A stretch of 64,000 nt of DNA, taken from Euwallacea fornicatus. Its lineage: Eukaryota > Arthropoda > Insecta > Coleoptera > Curculionidae. Both the position numbers and the translations under genes were made by a program. Positions within the stretch are counted from its first letter, which is position 1. Each line of letters starts with the position of its first letter. Location: positions 6,510,001-6,574,000 of the forward strand of contig NC_089543.1 of assembly GCF_040115645.1 (NCBI RefSeq), written 5' to 3'. Positions 34,569 through 45,100 of the stretch are shown one piece after another. The notes beneath the pieces were generated by a model. It saw nothing but the letters and a program-made list of their open reading frames with translations. It had not been told where the DNA came from and searched no databases.

Positions 34569-35171
34569 ATTTTGAGATTTTTTTTTCCCCTCGTTGCTTT
34601 CTCCCCCTTTCCTCCTCTTTTGCGGGGCGCCTCTTTCGCGATCTTTTCCGAATCCGAGCGACCGAAAAGGCCCAGATAACAAAAATTTGCCCATTCCGAT
34701 TCCTGCACGGAACCGAAGCCGGTGATCCTCCCGTTGGTGTCAGCTTATTATGCTAATTTCCGACGACCCAACGTGACTCACCCCTAAAATAATGAAAAAG
34801 AACGATCTTAGAGGCAAAAAGCAATTTTGAATAAGTTCATTCATTTTCGAGGGGGACTGACGATAAAAATTTGAATAAACGTATGTGGCATTGTTAGGCC
34901 CCGTTACAATATGCAACATATACATAAATTACATCTGTGAATGTAGTTATAATGGGCAACTTTTACCGAAAAAATTGCACTATACAGGGCAACGGTCGAA
35001 TTCGTACTTCATAGAAAATCGGACGATTTTACCATTCGATCCGGGGTGTTTGACTCATTCTGCGGCCATGGGAAAGATTCGTTTTCGTCCACCGTCGAGA
35101 AGAGTTCCGTTCGCGCGTATTTCGCAACAAAATTCAGGCTTCGGCGTCCGATTTATTCACGACGATCGGTT

Positions 35172-35399
35172 CGTGATGAATAAATTTATGACGAATAAGT
35201 TCATGATGAATAAGTTTATGACGAATAAGTTCGTGATGAATAAGTTTATGACGAATAAGTTCGTGATGAATAAGTTTGTGACGAATAAATTCATGATGAA
35301 TAAATTTATGATGAATAAATTTATGATGAATAAATTTATGATGAATAAGTTTCTGATGAATAAATTTATGATGAATAAGTTTCTGATAAATTATTTTTG
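35172..35399 (+). repeat. 15-bp minisatellite, about 15 copies
   Basis: The unit is RTGAATAARTTYRTG in tandem, with an alternating 30-bp higher-order pattern (ATGAATAAGTTTATG then ACGAATAAGTTCRTG) in the first half and a more uniform ATGAATAAATTTATG in the second. Because 15 is a multiple of 3, one plus-strand frame reads a pentapeptide repeat such as MNKFM/TNKFV and stays open to 35399. I see no start, domain or splice evidence for a real protein. Confidence 0.9.
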
Positions 35400-35428
35400 A
35401 CCTTTTTGGTAGCGGTTACTTAATACTT

Positions 35429-35430
35429 GC

Positions 35431-35463
<33 letters not shown>

Positions 35464-35475
35464 CGCGCGCGCGTG
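35429..35475. repeat. (GT)n(GC)n alternating purine-pyrimidine tract
   Basis: About 26 bp of GT repeat passes directly into about 18 bp of GC repeat and then GTGAGTGCGTG. Such tracts are prime Z-DNA formers. It starts 30 bp after the minisatellite ends. Confidence 0.9.
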
Positions 35476-35901
35476 AGTGCGTGGTTCTCCCGCCAAACGC
35501 GAATAACCTGCTCGCACCTGAGGCGTAGGTTCTCTTTTCCAAGACCATTCAATTTTAATGAATTTCCTGTGTTCCACCTTCGAATAGGGTACAAAAACTT
35601 GCAGAGAAAAATTTATATTTTATACATGTATCTATGTATATTCCAAAACGAATAATATTTATCCGAATTTAGAATATTTAGAGGAACTACATCCGATACC
35701 TGAAGGAGTTTGCTTTGTGAATGTTCATTAGGTAAGAATTGTAACTGTAACGCTATATGGAATAAATATAAATAATATTATAAAATAGCAACGTTTTTAC
35801 ACGAGATTCAAATTAAACTGTAACACCACAATCTAGTTTATGAGCGTTATTCTACGTATATACGAGCGGTTACGGTTAACTGTTTCTAAATAAATTTACT
35901 A

Positions 35902-35989
35902 TACAGGGCCTACATAAAGTAACTCAACTTAGACCGTTTCAACGTCCTTTTCGGGTGAATAAACTCATTACTTTATGTACACGCTGTAC
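35902..35989. repeat. Short foldback element, 88 bp
   Basis: TACAGGGCCTACATAAAGTA on the left is matched inverted by TACTTTATGTACACGCTGTA on the right. The terminal TACAGGG/CTGTA motif links it to the other short elements of the window. Confidence 0.55.
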
Positions 35990-36258
35990 AACATTACACT
36001 TAAATAATAAACTTCTGTTAACTATGCTTTCCTACCTCAAAGTAAGTACAAGATCATATCGGTGTGTGCTAGTGAGTCCCCTGTATTATTGTTATCAGGG
36101 CACTGTTAGTGCTATATGGTTCTATGAATAACTCGTACCTGAATCCTCCATGAGAAATGGGTTTTTGCATTTATTTACTTACCGCCGCTTTACGAGCGCA
36201 TTATGAGCTTCGACTTTGAGGTCGTAATGAGATCTTCGTTTAGTCGTAGCGAACATTG

Positions 36259-36387
36259 TCAGGGTGGAAATTTTGTTCTGGCCCACGGGCAAAAGCCGAT
36301 GGCCGCCCGCCGGGGGAGAAACTTTCCAACCACGGTTTTGCGACTGCGCCGCTTTTGGCGCGCGTTCACGTCGCCCCACCCTGTATC
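36259..36387. repeat. Possible short element with CAGGGTGG/CCACCCTG ends
   Basis: CAGGGTGG near 36260 and CCACCCTGTAT at 36377-36387 are inverted to each other about 120 bp apart. The interior is GC-rich and non-coding. The match is short, so the assignment to the TACAGGGTGT family is tentative. Confidence 0.3.
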
Positions 36388-36839
36388 TATAAGCCTCTAG
36401 TTGTAGAATATTGTTTGTCCGTTTTCTTTTTCGACGATTTGTATAACATTCAAACTGCGTCCTTTATAACTTATTTATATTTAAAACATGTAAGGAGTTT
36501 ATCTCGGACAACTAAAAAAACGCCTCGCCTTGTATAATATTAAGTAATTCGCTTTGAAATGTGACCATATTTTAACATAATGTAAACGTTTGTATGTTGA
36601 AAATGAAAAAAAAAATCAAAATAAGATTTGGCACATCGATCTCCCTCTTTCTCTAATGATCCGTAAGTCAAAAATCAGTGCGAACTGCCCTGGATTGCGC
36701 TACAGGTATGTGCCAAATCGCATTTTCTAGTAACCGACCTCTTCAGATATTTTCGAATTATTATTGTTAGTTTACAATGTGGAAAAGTATTTCTAGTAGC
36801 GAGTCTGTAACCTGAAAATTTAATCAAAAATCCATCAGG

Positions 36840-37760
36840 GTGATCCAGACGGTCGAGAGGCCAGGACGGGGATCCGCGGACGGCGACCTCTGTCCACCAT
36901 CTGGGGATTGATCGCGACTAGTTAACTCGTTCCGTTTCATCGTGATTCCTCCAGGAGAAAACGTCTCTTCAGAACTCGGATCTAAAACGTCCTTTTAACT
37001 TTCCGGTCGTTTAAAGCTTCTCTCAGTTTAAACGTTTCTTGACTTTATGGCGACTCATCCTCAATGCAGATCGGCCGTGTTTCCTGGGACCGCCGCGACC
37101 GTTCCGATTCCGACGGCCCGGAATTGGTTTCGTCCTCTGCCACGGAGACAAATCATTTTCTCCCGCACCGAGCTAAACTCGTCCATTTTCATCTGAGGAA
37201 CTTGCGATTTCCCTTCGCCTTCGTTTTCCTGAAACTCTCCCCGTACCGATGCCTGCCGCGTGCTGTCCCACTTCGATTTCCGTTGCCTCCTCGCATAGTC
37301 TACTGCTCAAGCTGCGAGGAGGACCTCGCTTTCTGACGTCGTCCTCTTTTCCGACGATTAACTGATCGCAAACTGTTCGATTGTTGTTAAAACGTCCGGC
37401 CGTCCTCGGACGGTCTGCGAATCGACAACGCACGATTTTACCCGTTGCCAAACCGGGCACGCACAAAATCAACAAAGCGGGACGACGCTCAGTTCGGCCC
37501 TTAACCAGACAGACCTCTTCGCCGGTCGTTGGTTCCATCGCCCGTCCAGAACCAGCCCGAACTGCTGCGGAAAGCGGGCCTTTCCGCGTTCGGAAAGGGC
37601 ACTTCAGAGCCTCTTCCTCGGATGGACCGGATGGGTCTCGCAACGGAACGGATCGCCTTGGTGGAGAACAAGTAAACCGGTCGACGGCCGAATGTTTCCC
37701 GGGCGCTCGCACTATTTGCAGCGTCGGAACATGCGGCCTCGGATTAGATCATCTAACGTT
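36840..37760. other. CpG-rich segment without a recognised gene
   Basis: A GC- and CpG-rich stretch bordered by AT-rich DNA on both sides, with overlapping open frames on both strands (for example 37173-37712 on the minus strand) that are expected from composition alone. A 10-bp stem-loop (CCTCCTCGCA/TGCGAGGAGG, 37286-37322) is inside. It could be a promoter or first exon of an unseen gene. Confidence 0.3.
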
Positions 37761-38478
37761 TTATAAAGATTTTTACTCTTTTCAAGAGATAAGCTGAAAT
37801 GAAGGGATTTAACACCGAATCCATTCCTCTCCGTCGCCCTTTATTTGAGAGTGATTGTACTTAGTAGTTTCCCCTAAATTGTGGATTTTTTAGTGTCGTG
37901 TGGAAGGGCTGAAGTTCACTTCGAAATGTTGTAGCCGTTACGAGTGTCGTTTAGTTCGGAGCCATGCGATCCGATGAAGGATCTTTCATTTTCCCGTTGA
38001 ACAAGGTTACTTCCAGCACTTGTTGTTATCCGTTGATAAAAAAAAATCAGTAAAATAGTACATACTTATAACTGAGCTTCCTCTTAACATACGAAATAAA
38101 CAACATTATCTACCTCATTATACATTGCCATTATATAGTAATCTACTTGTTGGACCAAAACTATATTTATTTATATACATGAAACTAGATTTGCCGTATA
38201 AAACAAATTTTAACGTTTCATAACGATAACATGCATGATATATCACCACTGTGTAGTAACAAATTACGTTTATCACCTTCACCCGCTTAATGGTCTCGTC
38301 AGAGTCGCTTCTTCTCGGTCCAGTTCACGGGTTCATTCATTTCTCAAACTGGAAACCGATCGCAGCCGTTATTCCAACGACAGTTACGGCTAGTTAAGGT
38401 CGCGATTACCGGCCAATTGGGCGATTACCGGTTGGTTAACGTTAGGCGCAGCGGCTGCGACCGGCCGGCCCATGTCCG

Positions 38479-38502
38479 GCGCGTCGCGTTCGCGCGACGC
38501 GC
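38479..38502. repeat. 24-bp palindrome with TTCG loop
   Basis: GCGCGTCGCG and CGCGACGCGC are perfect 10-bp arms around TTCG, in a CpG-rich patch (38399-38530). In RNA this would be a very stable UUCG tetraloop hairpin. Confidence 0.75.
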
Positions 38503-39059
38503 GCCGAACGGCCGCGAAACACCGGACACTGAATTGGACAACACAAGTTCGAACGTGAAATATGGTTTATATAGCAAAAAAGATGTTTGTTTTTCTTTTG
38601 AACAAATAAAGGCACACTTGGCTGTTGTTAAGGTTGGGTACGGTTCATCTTACGTTAAGACCTAGGAGGAACTAGATACACAGAGTCCCACTTGTAGGTG
38701 TCGTTAAACTCGAATCGGCGAAATAGAGCTAATTTAACTTTGACATGAAAAACAAAAACTTGTGCCTTTATATATACCCACCGAACCGAATCTTCACAAT
38801 TGCGAAAACAAGGTCATTTTAAACGAGACAATATTTACTTACATTTGTGACCTTGTGTGACTATTCCGTACGTCTAAGGCCGCACCGCTGTTTCGTTCAC
38901 TCACGCCGTGTGTTTTTACAATTTGCCCGTCAGGAATTCGAACATAAATACCAAATGTACGGAAGACATTTCACAGCCTTAGAAGGATTAACGCTAAGTG
39001 AATTCAATTACCTTCGTCTGTATACTTGTCCTTTGTTGTAGTCGAAGACACGAGTGTTC

Positions 39060-39885
39060 GTTGTGCCGTATCGTACTTTAATTTTTAATTAAAATTGAAA
39101 AAAAAAGTGGTTTAATTGTCATTAATGAGCGTGTAATAGGTGGTATTAATTAAAATGAATACTTGTGTATAATGCCAAATAATATTTAACATTTGCTTTT
39201 GTGCGGGTGTCTCCTCGCTCTGCGATTGGGAGTTCGGAGTATGATTTTGGAGAATTAGATTAATCATAGGTGTAGATTGAGGAGTTGAAGGTTTCGTAGA
39301 TTAAAAATTAAGTAAAATGAGCGTAAAATCAAAATCGTGGGACATGTCTAGGGCGTCGCCCCACTTTAAATGTCGTAGACTAAAGTATTTTGTTCTTAGA
39401 ATATTTATAAGGACGTCCTAGGCAGGATTCGTGACACAAAACTATTCGTTATAACATTTAATATACGGGTTCTATATAATATATAAAATTTCGTTAAGCT
39501 ATAATCTATTCTCATGTGTTATTTATATTATATTTCTGCAGTTGGAGTTACTAAGACGACCTCTTTTTAACTGAAAATATATAAAGAATGTATGTTAGCA
39601 TTATACTTTAATATCGCACATTGTCCAAAATTATTGTTATTCTTAGATAAGCGATCTAAGTTTTACATTTATTAAATTGTGTGTATTTGTAGAGATTCAT
39701 TCTTACAATTAGTGTAAAAAAAGTCTATTCTTATCCTAGTCATATACCCGAATATTATTTAATTTGCGTGTTTCGATTTTAGTCATGTCATCTAGTCACA
39801 TAATATTGTACTTATATATTTATTTTTATTATATTGTCCTGATTTACATATATTTTTATTAAATATACATTATTATATTAAATCA
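39060..39885. other. AT-rich non-coding stretch
   Basis: Strongly AT-rich, with many TATTTA-type words as in insect 3' UTRs, but no gene upstream to own it. It stops abruptly at a CpG-rich block. Confidence 0.3.
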
Positions 39886-40290
39886 CCCGCCTGTCTGATT
39901 CCGCCCCCTCGTTCGTGTCCCGCGCAGGGCCGTCGCGCGTCCCGCAACCTAAACGAACGGCGGGGTTTTTCGCAAAAAAAACCGCGTCTTCGGGGCGTCC
40001 GCGGGAGCGCGGCGGCAGCAGCCGCGGAAGATCGGGCCGAATGCGTTTTTTCGCGACGACGTCCGCGGGTGCCAGGTCCGGCGGACGCGGCCAGACGTCC
40101 CGCCCGAGTCGGAACGACTTCGGCGGGACCGCGTCGCCGACTCCGGGGCGTTTTTGTTTCTTGATCTCGTCCGGCACAGAAGTCTCCCGGCTTCCCGTTG
40201 GCGACGATAAGTCCTTGAGCACGTTCATTTGCGTTGCGTCGCCACTTTCGGGGAAACTTCAGTCGGATCCCGCATCGTGCCGTAATCGCA
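39886..40290. promoter_or_regulatory. CpG island-like block
   Basis: About 400 bp very rich in G+C and CpG, with sharp borders against AT-rich sequence on the left. Open frames exist on both strands (193 codons minus, 155 codons plus), as expected of GC-rich DNA; neither peptide is recognisable. It may be a promoter, an exon of an unidentified gene or foreign repeat DNA. Confidence 0.3.
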
Positions 40291-40651
40291 CCCCTTTTGG
40301 TTTTTTCCAATGGTGGCGTATAATAGACACAATTAAACGCGATGTTTTTCCAGCTATTGTACGAAATCCGAACAGCTGTTGAGGCACCTATGCCATTAGA
40401 ATGCGTAATTTTTATAAAATGGGGAGATATACGTAAAAGGGGAAAATTCAGCAAAGGGGTTTAGGCCGATGACAAACATCCGATGAATGGGACAGGTCGC
40501 CGGCATTATGCCGTTTCCAGATTTCTGTAAAATGGGCGCGTGTAACAATAGCTGCGTATAATGCAGGTCTTTTATTATATCTGTCATTCAGCAAACAAAT
40601 TCTTTGTAATAATGGCTCAATCTTTTGTAGTATCTTTCCGAACGTTAACAG

Positions 40652-41801
40652 AAAAGATTAAATTGATTTTATCCCACTGGCAGGCACTAAGCCCATTTGG
40701 GTGAAATTTCACAAATGCACAAATAAAATAAGAGAGAATTTAAAGGGGCATTGCTTTTGATAATGTAACGGGGTTAATTTCAAACATAAAGCGTACGTCC
40801 CATGGGCCGTGGTAACGCGTGATGGTAGTGGTAAATCAGTGTCAGATGCGTTCGCGGGCCATAGATAAAAGAACGCAATTTGGGATTCCGCAATTTTGTA
40901 AAATGTGTCAGGCTGCACCAGGACCGGCTTCGGCAAGTCTGGCGTCACGGACGGAAACTCTGACCACCGCCCTTTGTCCTCGAGAAAGGCCGCTGCCCAG
41001 CCTCGCCTTCCTATGAGGCCGGTACTGCGAGAAGTAAGTACTACTTCAATTCACACGTAGTTTCAAATATGGTAAAGTATACATGTGTATGTATCATAAT
41101 CATCATCGTATATTTTCATAAGTCATTGACTTGGCGCGTGCTAAACGACAGCGTTTACGTTTCGACTTTCGAACTCAAACAATTTCGAACCCGAGTACTG
41201 AAATTTTTTGCGTCAATTTTTTATCATTTCAACAACAAATTCGTCTTCGGCAAACCCGTGGCGTCCGTGACAAATTTGCACAAAAAAAAATGAGTGAAAC
41301 TCGAGCGCTCCGGTTTCGGCGAGATTGGGTTCCGCAGTAGCTGTACGGTACAGCTTCGATACGCCGCGGTCAAAGTTCAAATCGGACAACTTCGATTTTT
41401 TGGCCCAAAAATTTTCATGATGTATAGCCTTTGATATTTTTTGGGCCAAAAAATCGAAGTTGTCCGATTTGAACTTTGACCGCGGCGTATCGAAGCTGTA
41501 CCGTACAGCTACTGCGGAACCCAATCTCGCCGAAACCGGAGCGTTCGAGTTTCACTCATTTTTTTTTGTGCGTAATTGTCTTGTACGCCACTGACTTTGA
41601 GAAGCGCGATTTTTACGATGAAGTGCACACGATGGAGTTTTTTTTATAAACATTTTAGAATGAAAAAAATTTCAACGGTGACTTTTGATGGAAACGAACT
41701 CCGTTCCGTTTTCAAAAGCAATGCCGCTTTAAATTATCTCTGAAATTTCACCCAGACGGGCTTAGTGCCGCCCAATGAGATGAAATCGATTTAATCTTTG
41801 T
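40652..41801. mobile_element. Inverted-terminus element (MITE-like), about 1.15 kb
   Basis: The left part (AAAGATTAAAT, CAGGCACTAAGCCC, GGGTGAAATTTC, GGGGCATTGCTTTTGA; 40652-40760) is mirrored on the right in reverse order (TCAAAAGCAATGCC, GAAATTTCACCC, GGGCTTAGTGCC, ATTTAATCTTT; 41711-41801). Arms are diverged by roughly a quarter. There is no transposase reading frame. It ends only 50 bp from the CHD1 poly(A) signal. A much younger hairpin is nested inside. Confidence 0.65.
41278..41571. repeat. Near-perfect 134-bp inverted repeat (long hairpin)
   Basis: Left arm 41278-41411 and right arm 41438-41571 are reverse complements over 134 bp with one mismatch that I can find (GAG/GAA in the CTCGAGCGCTCC block), separated by 26 bp. 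If transcribed it would form a long hairpin RNA. It is nested off-centre within the older inverted element 40652-41801 and lies past the 3' end of CHD1. Confidence 0.9.
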
Positions 41802-41850
41802 TTACGCGAAGGCAGAAAATGAAACAACGTAAACTTTATCAAAACATACT

Positions 41851-41856
41851 TTTATT
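41851..41856 (-). terminator. Candidate poly(A) signal for CHD1
   Basis: Minus-strand AATAAA about 325 nt past the CHD1 stop codon, in AT-rich 3' UTR-like sequence (41835-42181). Confidence 0.5.
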
Positions 41857-42181
41857 ATAATAGATTTAAAACTGCGACTTAACAACCTATTTTTTACACG
41901 GAAATCATGCCGCCCGCGTCTATAAATATACAGCCTCAGTTCATCACGTACAAATATACATCCGAATCAGAAAACAAAGATTGCGTAGTTAAAAATGCAT
42001 GATTATGAGAAAATCAAAACATACAAATTTACATAAGTAATAGAAAACGATGGTAAAATGACTTGGAACACTCTTCAAGGATAAAATAAAAATCCTACAA
42101 ATGTACATTTCTACTAATATACATCCTTACAAGACTTAGTCTTTGTGAACGTTTCTATAATAAATAAAGAGCAGCAACTAT

Positions 42182-45100
42182 TCACTGGGGTCGACTGCGG
42201 TAATAATCTCTGTCGGGGGGTCGCCAGTCGCCGGACACGAACCTCCCTTCCTGAACATACATAGAGGGGATACTAGCAGGAAAACTTCCTCCATAAAATG
42301 CTCTAGGACCCAAGCTGGGAGGTACCATTCCTCTAGCGTCTCTTGGGTATTGTCGCCAATCACATTTGCCTTCTGGAGATCTGCAAGAAATTTGGTCATT
42401 AAGCACGACGTCAAGGACAAAAAGGAAGGGGGGTAAGTAGTTATAGCATTCACGTTCGTAAAATCCGTAAAATACAAAATAGTTTAAAATGGCGCTTCTC
42501 CACTCGGTTTTCTTACAAATCGAATGAAATTAGTGGTACTCACCTCTTATCGGGTCGGATGTAATCTCTCTCCCGATGGTACCCAGGCCCTCTGGGATAA
42601 TCGTTAAACTGCCGCTGATGTTCCGCAGGAAATCGATCCCTTGGAACACTTCCACCTACCCATCTTTCATGGTCCGGGTGTAGAGATGGAATGGCATGTC
42701 TAAAGCATGGTGCAGCTCCCCTATGGCGATTATACCTGTAGTCCCCTTCTTCTTCGGTACTAACTTCGTCCCTATTTCGTTTTCGCTCCTTATTGTGATG
42801 TTTCTCTCTTCGTTCTTTCCTACAAAAAGGTGTTTACCGTAAAGAAAATGATCCCCTCAACTGGATTCCAATCATTTCTGAAGAACGTGAATAGAGCAAT
42901 ATACTAACTTTTCCATAGCGCTTCTATGTTTTTTGGACGGCTTCTCATCTTTCTCGCTGATTTCACCGGGTTCGTGTTTTCTTTTATGGTGATGGTGATG
43001 CGAGTCATCCCTGTCATTGTCTTTCTTGGGACGTTCCTTCTCTTTACTGGTCGATGCGGCCTCCTATGAAAACATTGACCATATAGATCTAAATATAGAA
43101 GAAAATTTGGAGACTTAAAGCTAGAACGGTACAGGAGTTAGGGTTTCTCGATACGATCTTTATGAAATTATACTTTTCCATCGATATTATCAACTGAAAA
43201 CCTCACCTGCACCCGCTCCTTCTCCTTCTTGGTAGCTTTATCGGCTTTCTTCTCAGATTTCTGCAAACTTTTTTGATCGTGTTGTTTGGCCTTTTTATAC
43301 AATTTGTACAATTTTTTAGCATCGTACTCGGTGAATTTTGATACAAAATACCACAAATTACTAAAATAAACATTTTGCGTTATTCGAATTAAAACGTGCC
43401 ACCAACTAGATCTTACCTCCGCCACTCTTTGATCTTTTCCGGGTCGGAATATTGACTTAGAACGGCATTAATTTGTTCTCCAATATGTATTAAGCAGTCT
43501 CGTGTGTGGTGAACTTGTTCCGCTTCTGACATAGACGGGTCTGGATTATCCAGGGCTTTCAAAGCCTTTTTAACAGGCCTCATTCTTTCCTTACATTCAA
43601 TGAAAATGGCGGGGTCCAGATCTCCTAAGACGTTTATAGCCTTCGGCTCGTTGTTCGCCGTGAAGTGCATCGGACCAGCTGCCTTTTTTTCCTTTTTGGA
43701 CTTCTTTTTTTCTTTCTTCTCCTTTTTGCTGTGACCTTCGACACCCTTATCATTATTCACATCTTTTTTATGCCCGGAAATCTTTGGTTTACTTCCAGAA
43801 TTGACCAAATTATTATTTGTACCCTGGCTGCTTTGCATTGTGGATTCGTCATTTGAACTAAAGTCGTTCTCTATTATTTCTTTAGATTTCGCGTCCTTCA
43901 CTTCTTTAGCTTTTCTGGGCCGCTTTGGTTTCTGAGAGGGTTTTTTATTGGGATTTAGCTGTTTCTTCAACAACTTTAACAGGTACTCCGCTCGAGACTG
44001 CAGATGTTTCGCCTGTGGTTTCTTATCTTCGTTAAGAAGTATTTTGTCTCCAATATTCAGAGATGGGTCCAGCTTGATCTGTTCCCACGAACCGATCCCG
44101 TACAAGTAGATCCCTTTAAGTAACTTCGTGTCTTCTTTGACGCCCCAGTCAACGTCGAAGGGAGCAGGTTTGGTTTTGATTTCTAATATCCACCTGTTAC
44201 GTTCTTCTTCGTTGGCCGGTAAAACTTCATCTAACGGAGCTAATTCCTCTTCACACTGCATCATGGTTTTAGCATTAACGGATACGCCTCCAAGTTTAAA
44301 AGATGGACCGCGCAACCTTTTCTTAGCTTGACCATCAGCATTGTTCGCATCGGTGTTTTCCTTACTTTGTTCGTTCATAAAAGCTACACATCTTTCGTGA
44401 AGTACGTCTCCAAGTTTTCTCAATTCTGCCAGTGGTTTTTCTTGAAGTTCTGCGTCGCAGGCTACTGCTTCCAGCCGTTTTAAGGGAGCACTGAATTTCT
44501 TGTAGCTTTTAACAAATCGTCTAATTTCTACGTCGGTGAAGTTCTTTATCTTTTCACGATTGCCTGCAGGTGGTCGTCCTCTCTTCTTGGGTCTGTCATC
44601 ATCTGACTCTTCGCCTTCCAGACTAGACCCGCCAGATTCGTCGTTCTCTCTTTTAATCTTCTTACGACCACCCTCTCCATCGCTTTCAGACTGGTTTATT
44701 TGTTGAAGGGTTTTCCTATTCCGGGGAGGCAAGTATAGATCCTCCATTTCCTTGTTCCTCTCTTCCTCTTCGACCTTCTTACGCAGTCGCTCGGGTATAA
44801 TTTCTTCCCAGTCTTTACTTTCGTCGTCGTTCTCATTGACGTTATTTGAAATTGGCGATGGTGCAGCATCTTCATCGAAAGCAGCAAAACTAGCAACTTT
44901 GAAGGCTGACAAGAGCTCATCGCCAGCCATGGTTGGAGCTTCGTCTCTAGTTTCCGCTCTTCTCAAGATCTCGTCGATGTCGCAGTTAGGTTCTTCATCG
45001 ACATCTTCGTCTTTAAATAATTCTTCAGCCCCGAACTTTAGTATGGCTGTTAAATCTTCCTTATTAAACGGATTGGTGTTATTGGATCCTTTCTTGTCCA

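Larger units (their letters stand above)
31381..35171. other. Gene-poor block with promoter, microsatellite and palindromes
   Basis: Apart from the promoter at 31509-31601, I see a CT repeat (32144-32179), a diverged duplication (32376-32455 against 32872-32955), palindromes at 33949-33970 and 34180-34201, and a poly-G tract at about 34550-34568. A 636-nt open frame at 32085-32720 crosses the microsatellite, shows no recognisable protein and is probably chance. Confidence 0.4.

Noticed and set aside
34885..35400. 171-codon frame ending in an MNKFM-type peptide repeat
   Set aside because: Openness is explained by a 15-bp minisatellite; the frame has a non-ATG beginning and no upstream exon. 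Kept as a repeat, not a gene.
37173..37712. 179-codon minus-strand frame
   Set aside because: Overlaps an equally long plus-strand frame in GC-rich DNA; neither has family features.
39873..40454. 193-codon minus and 155-codon plus overlapping frames
   Set aside because: Arg/Ala/Pro/Ser-rich peptides typical of translated CpG-rich DNA.
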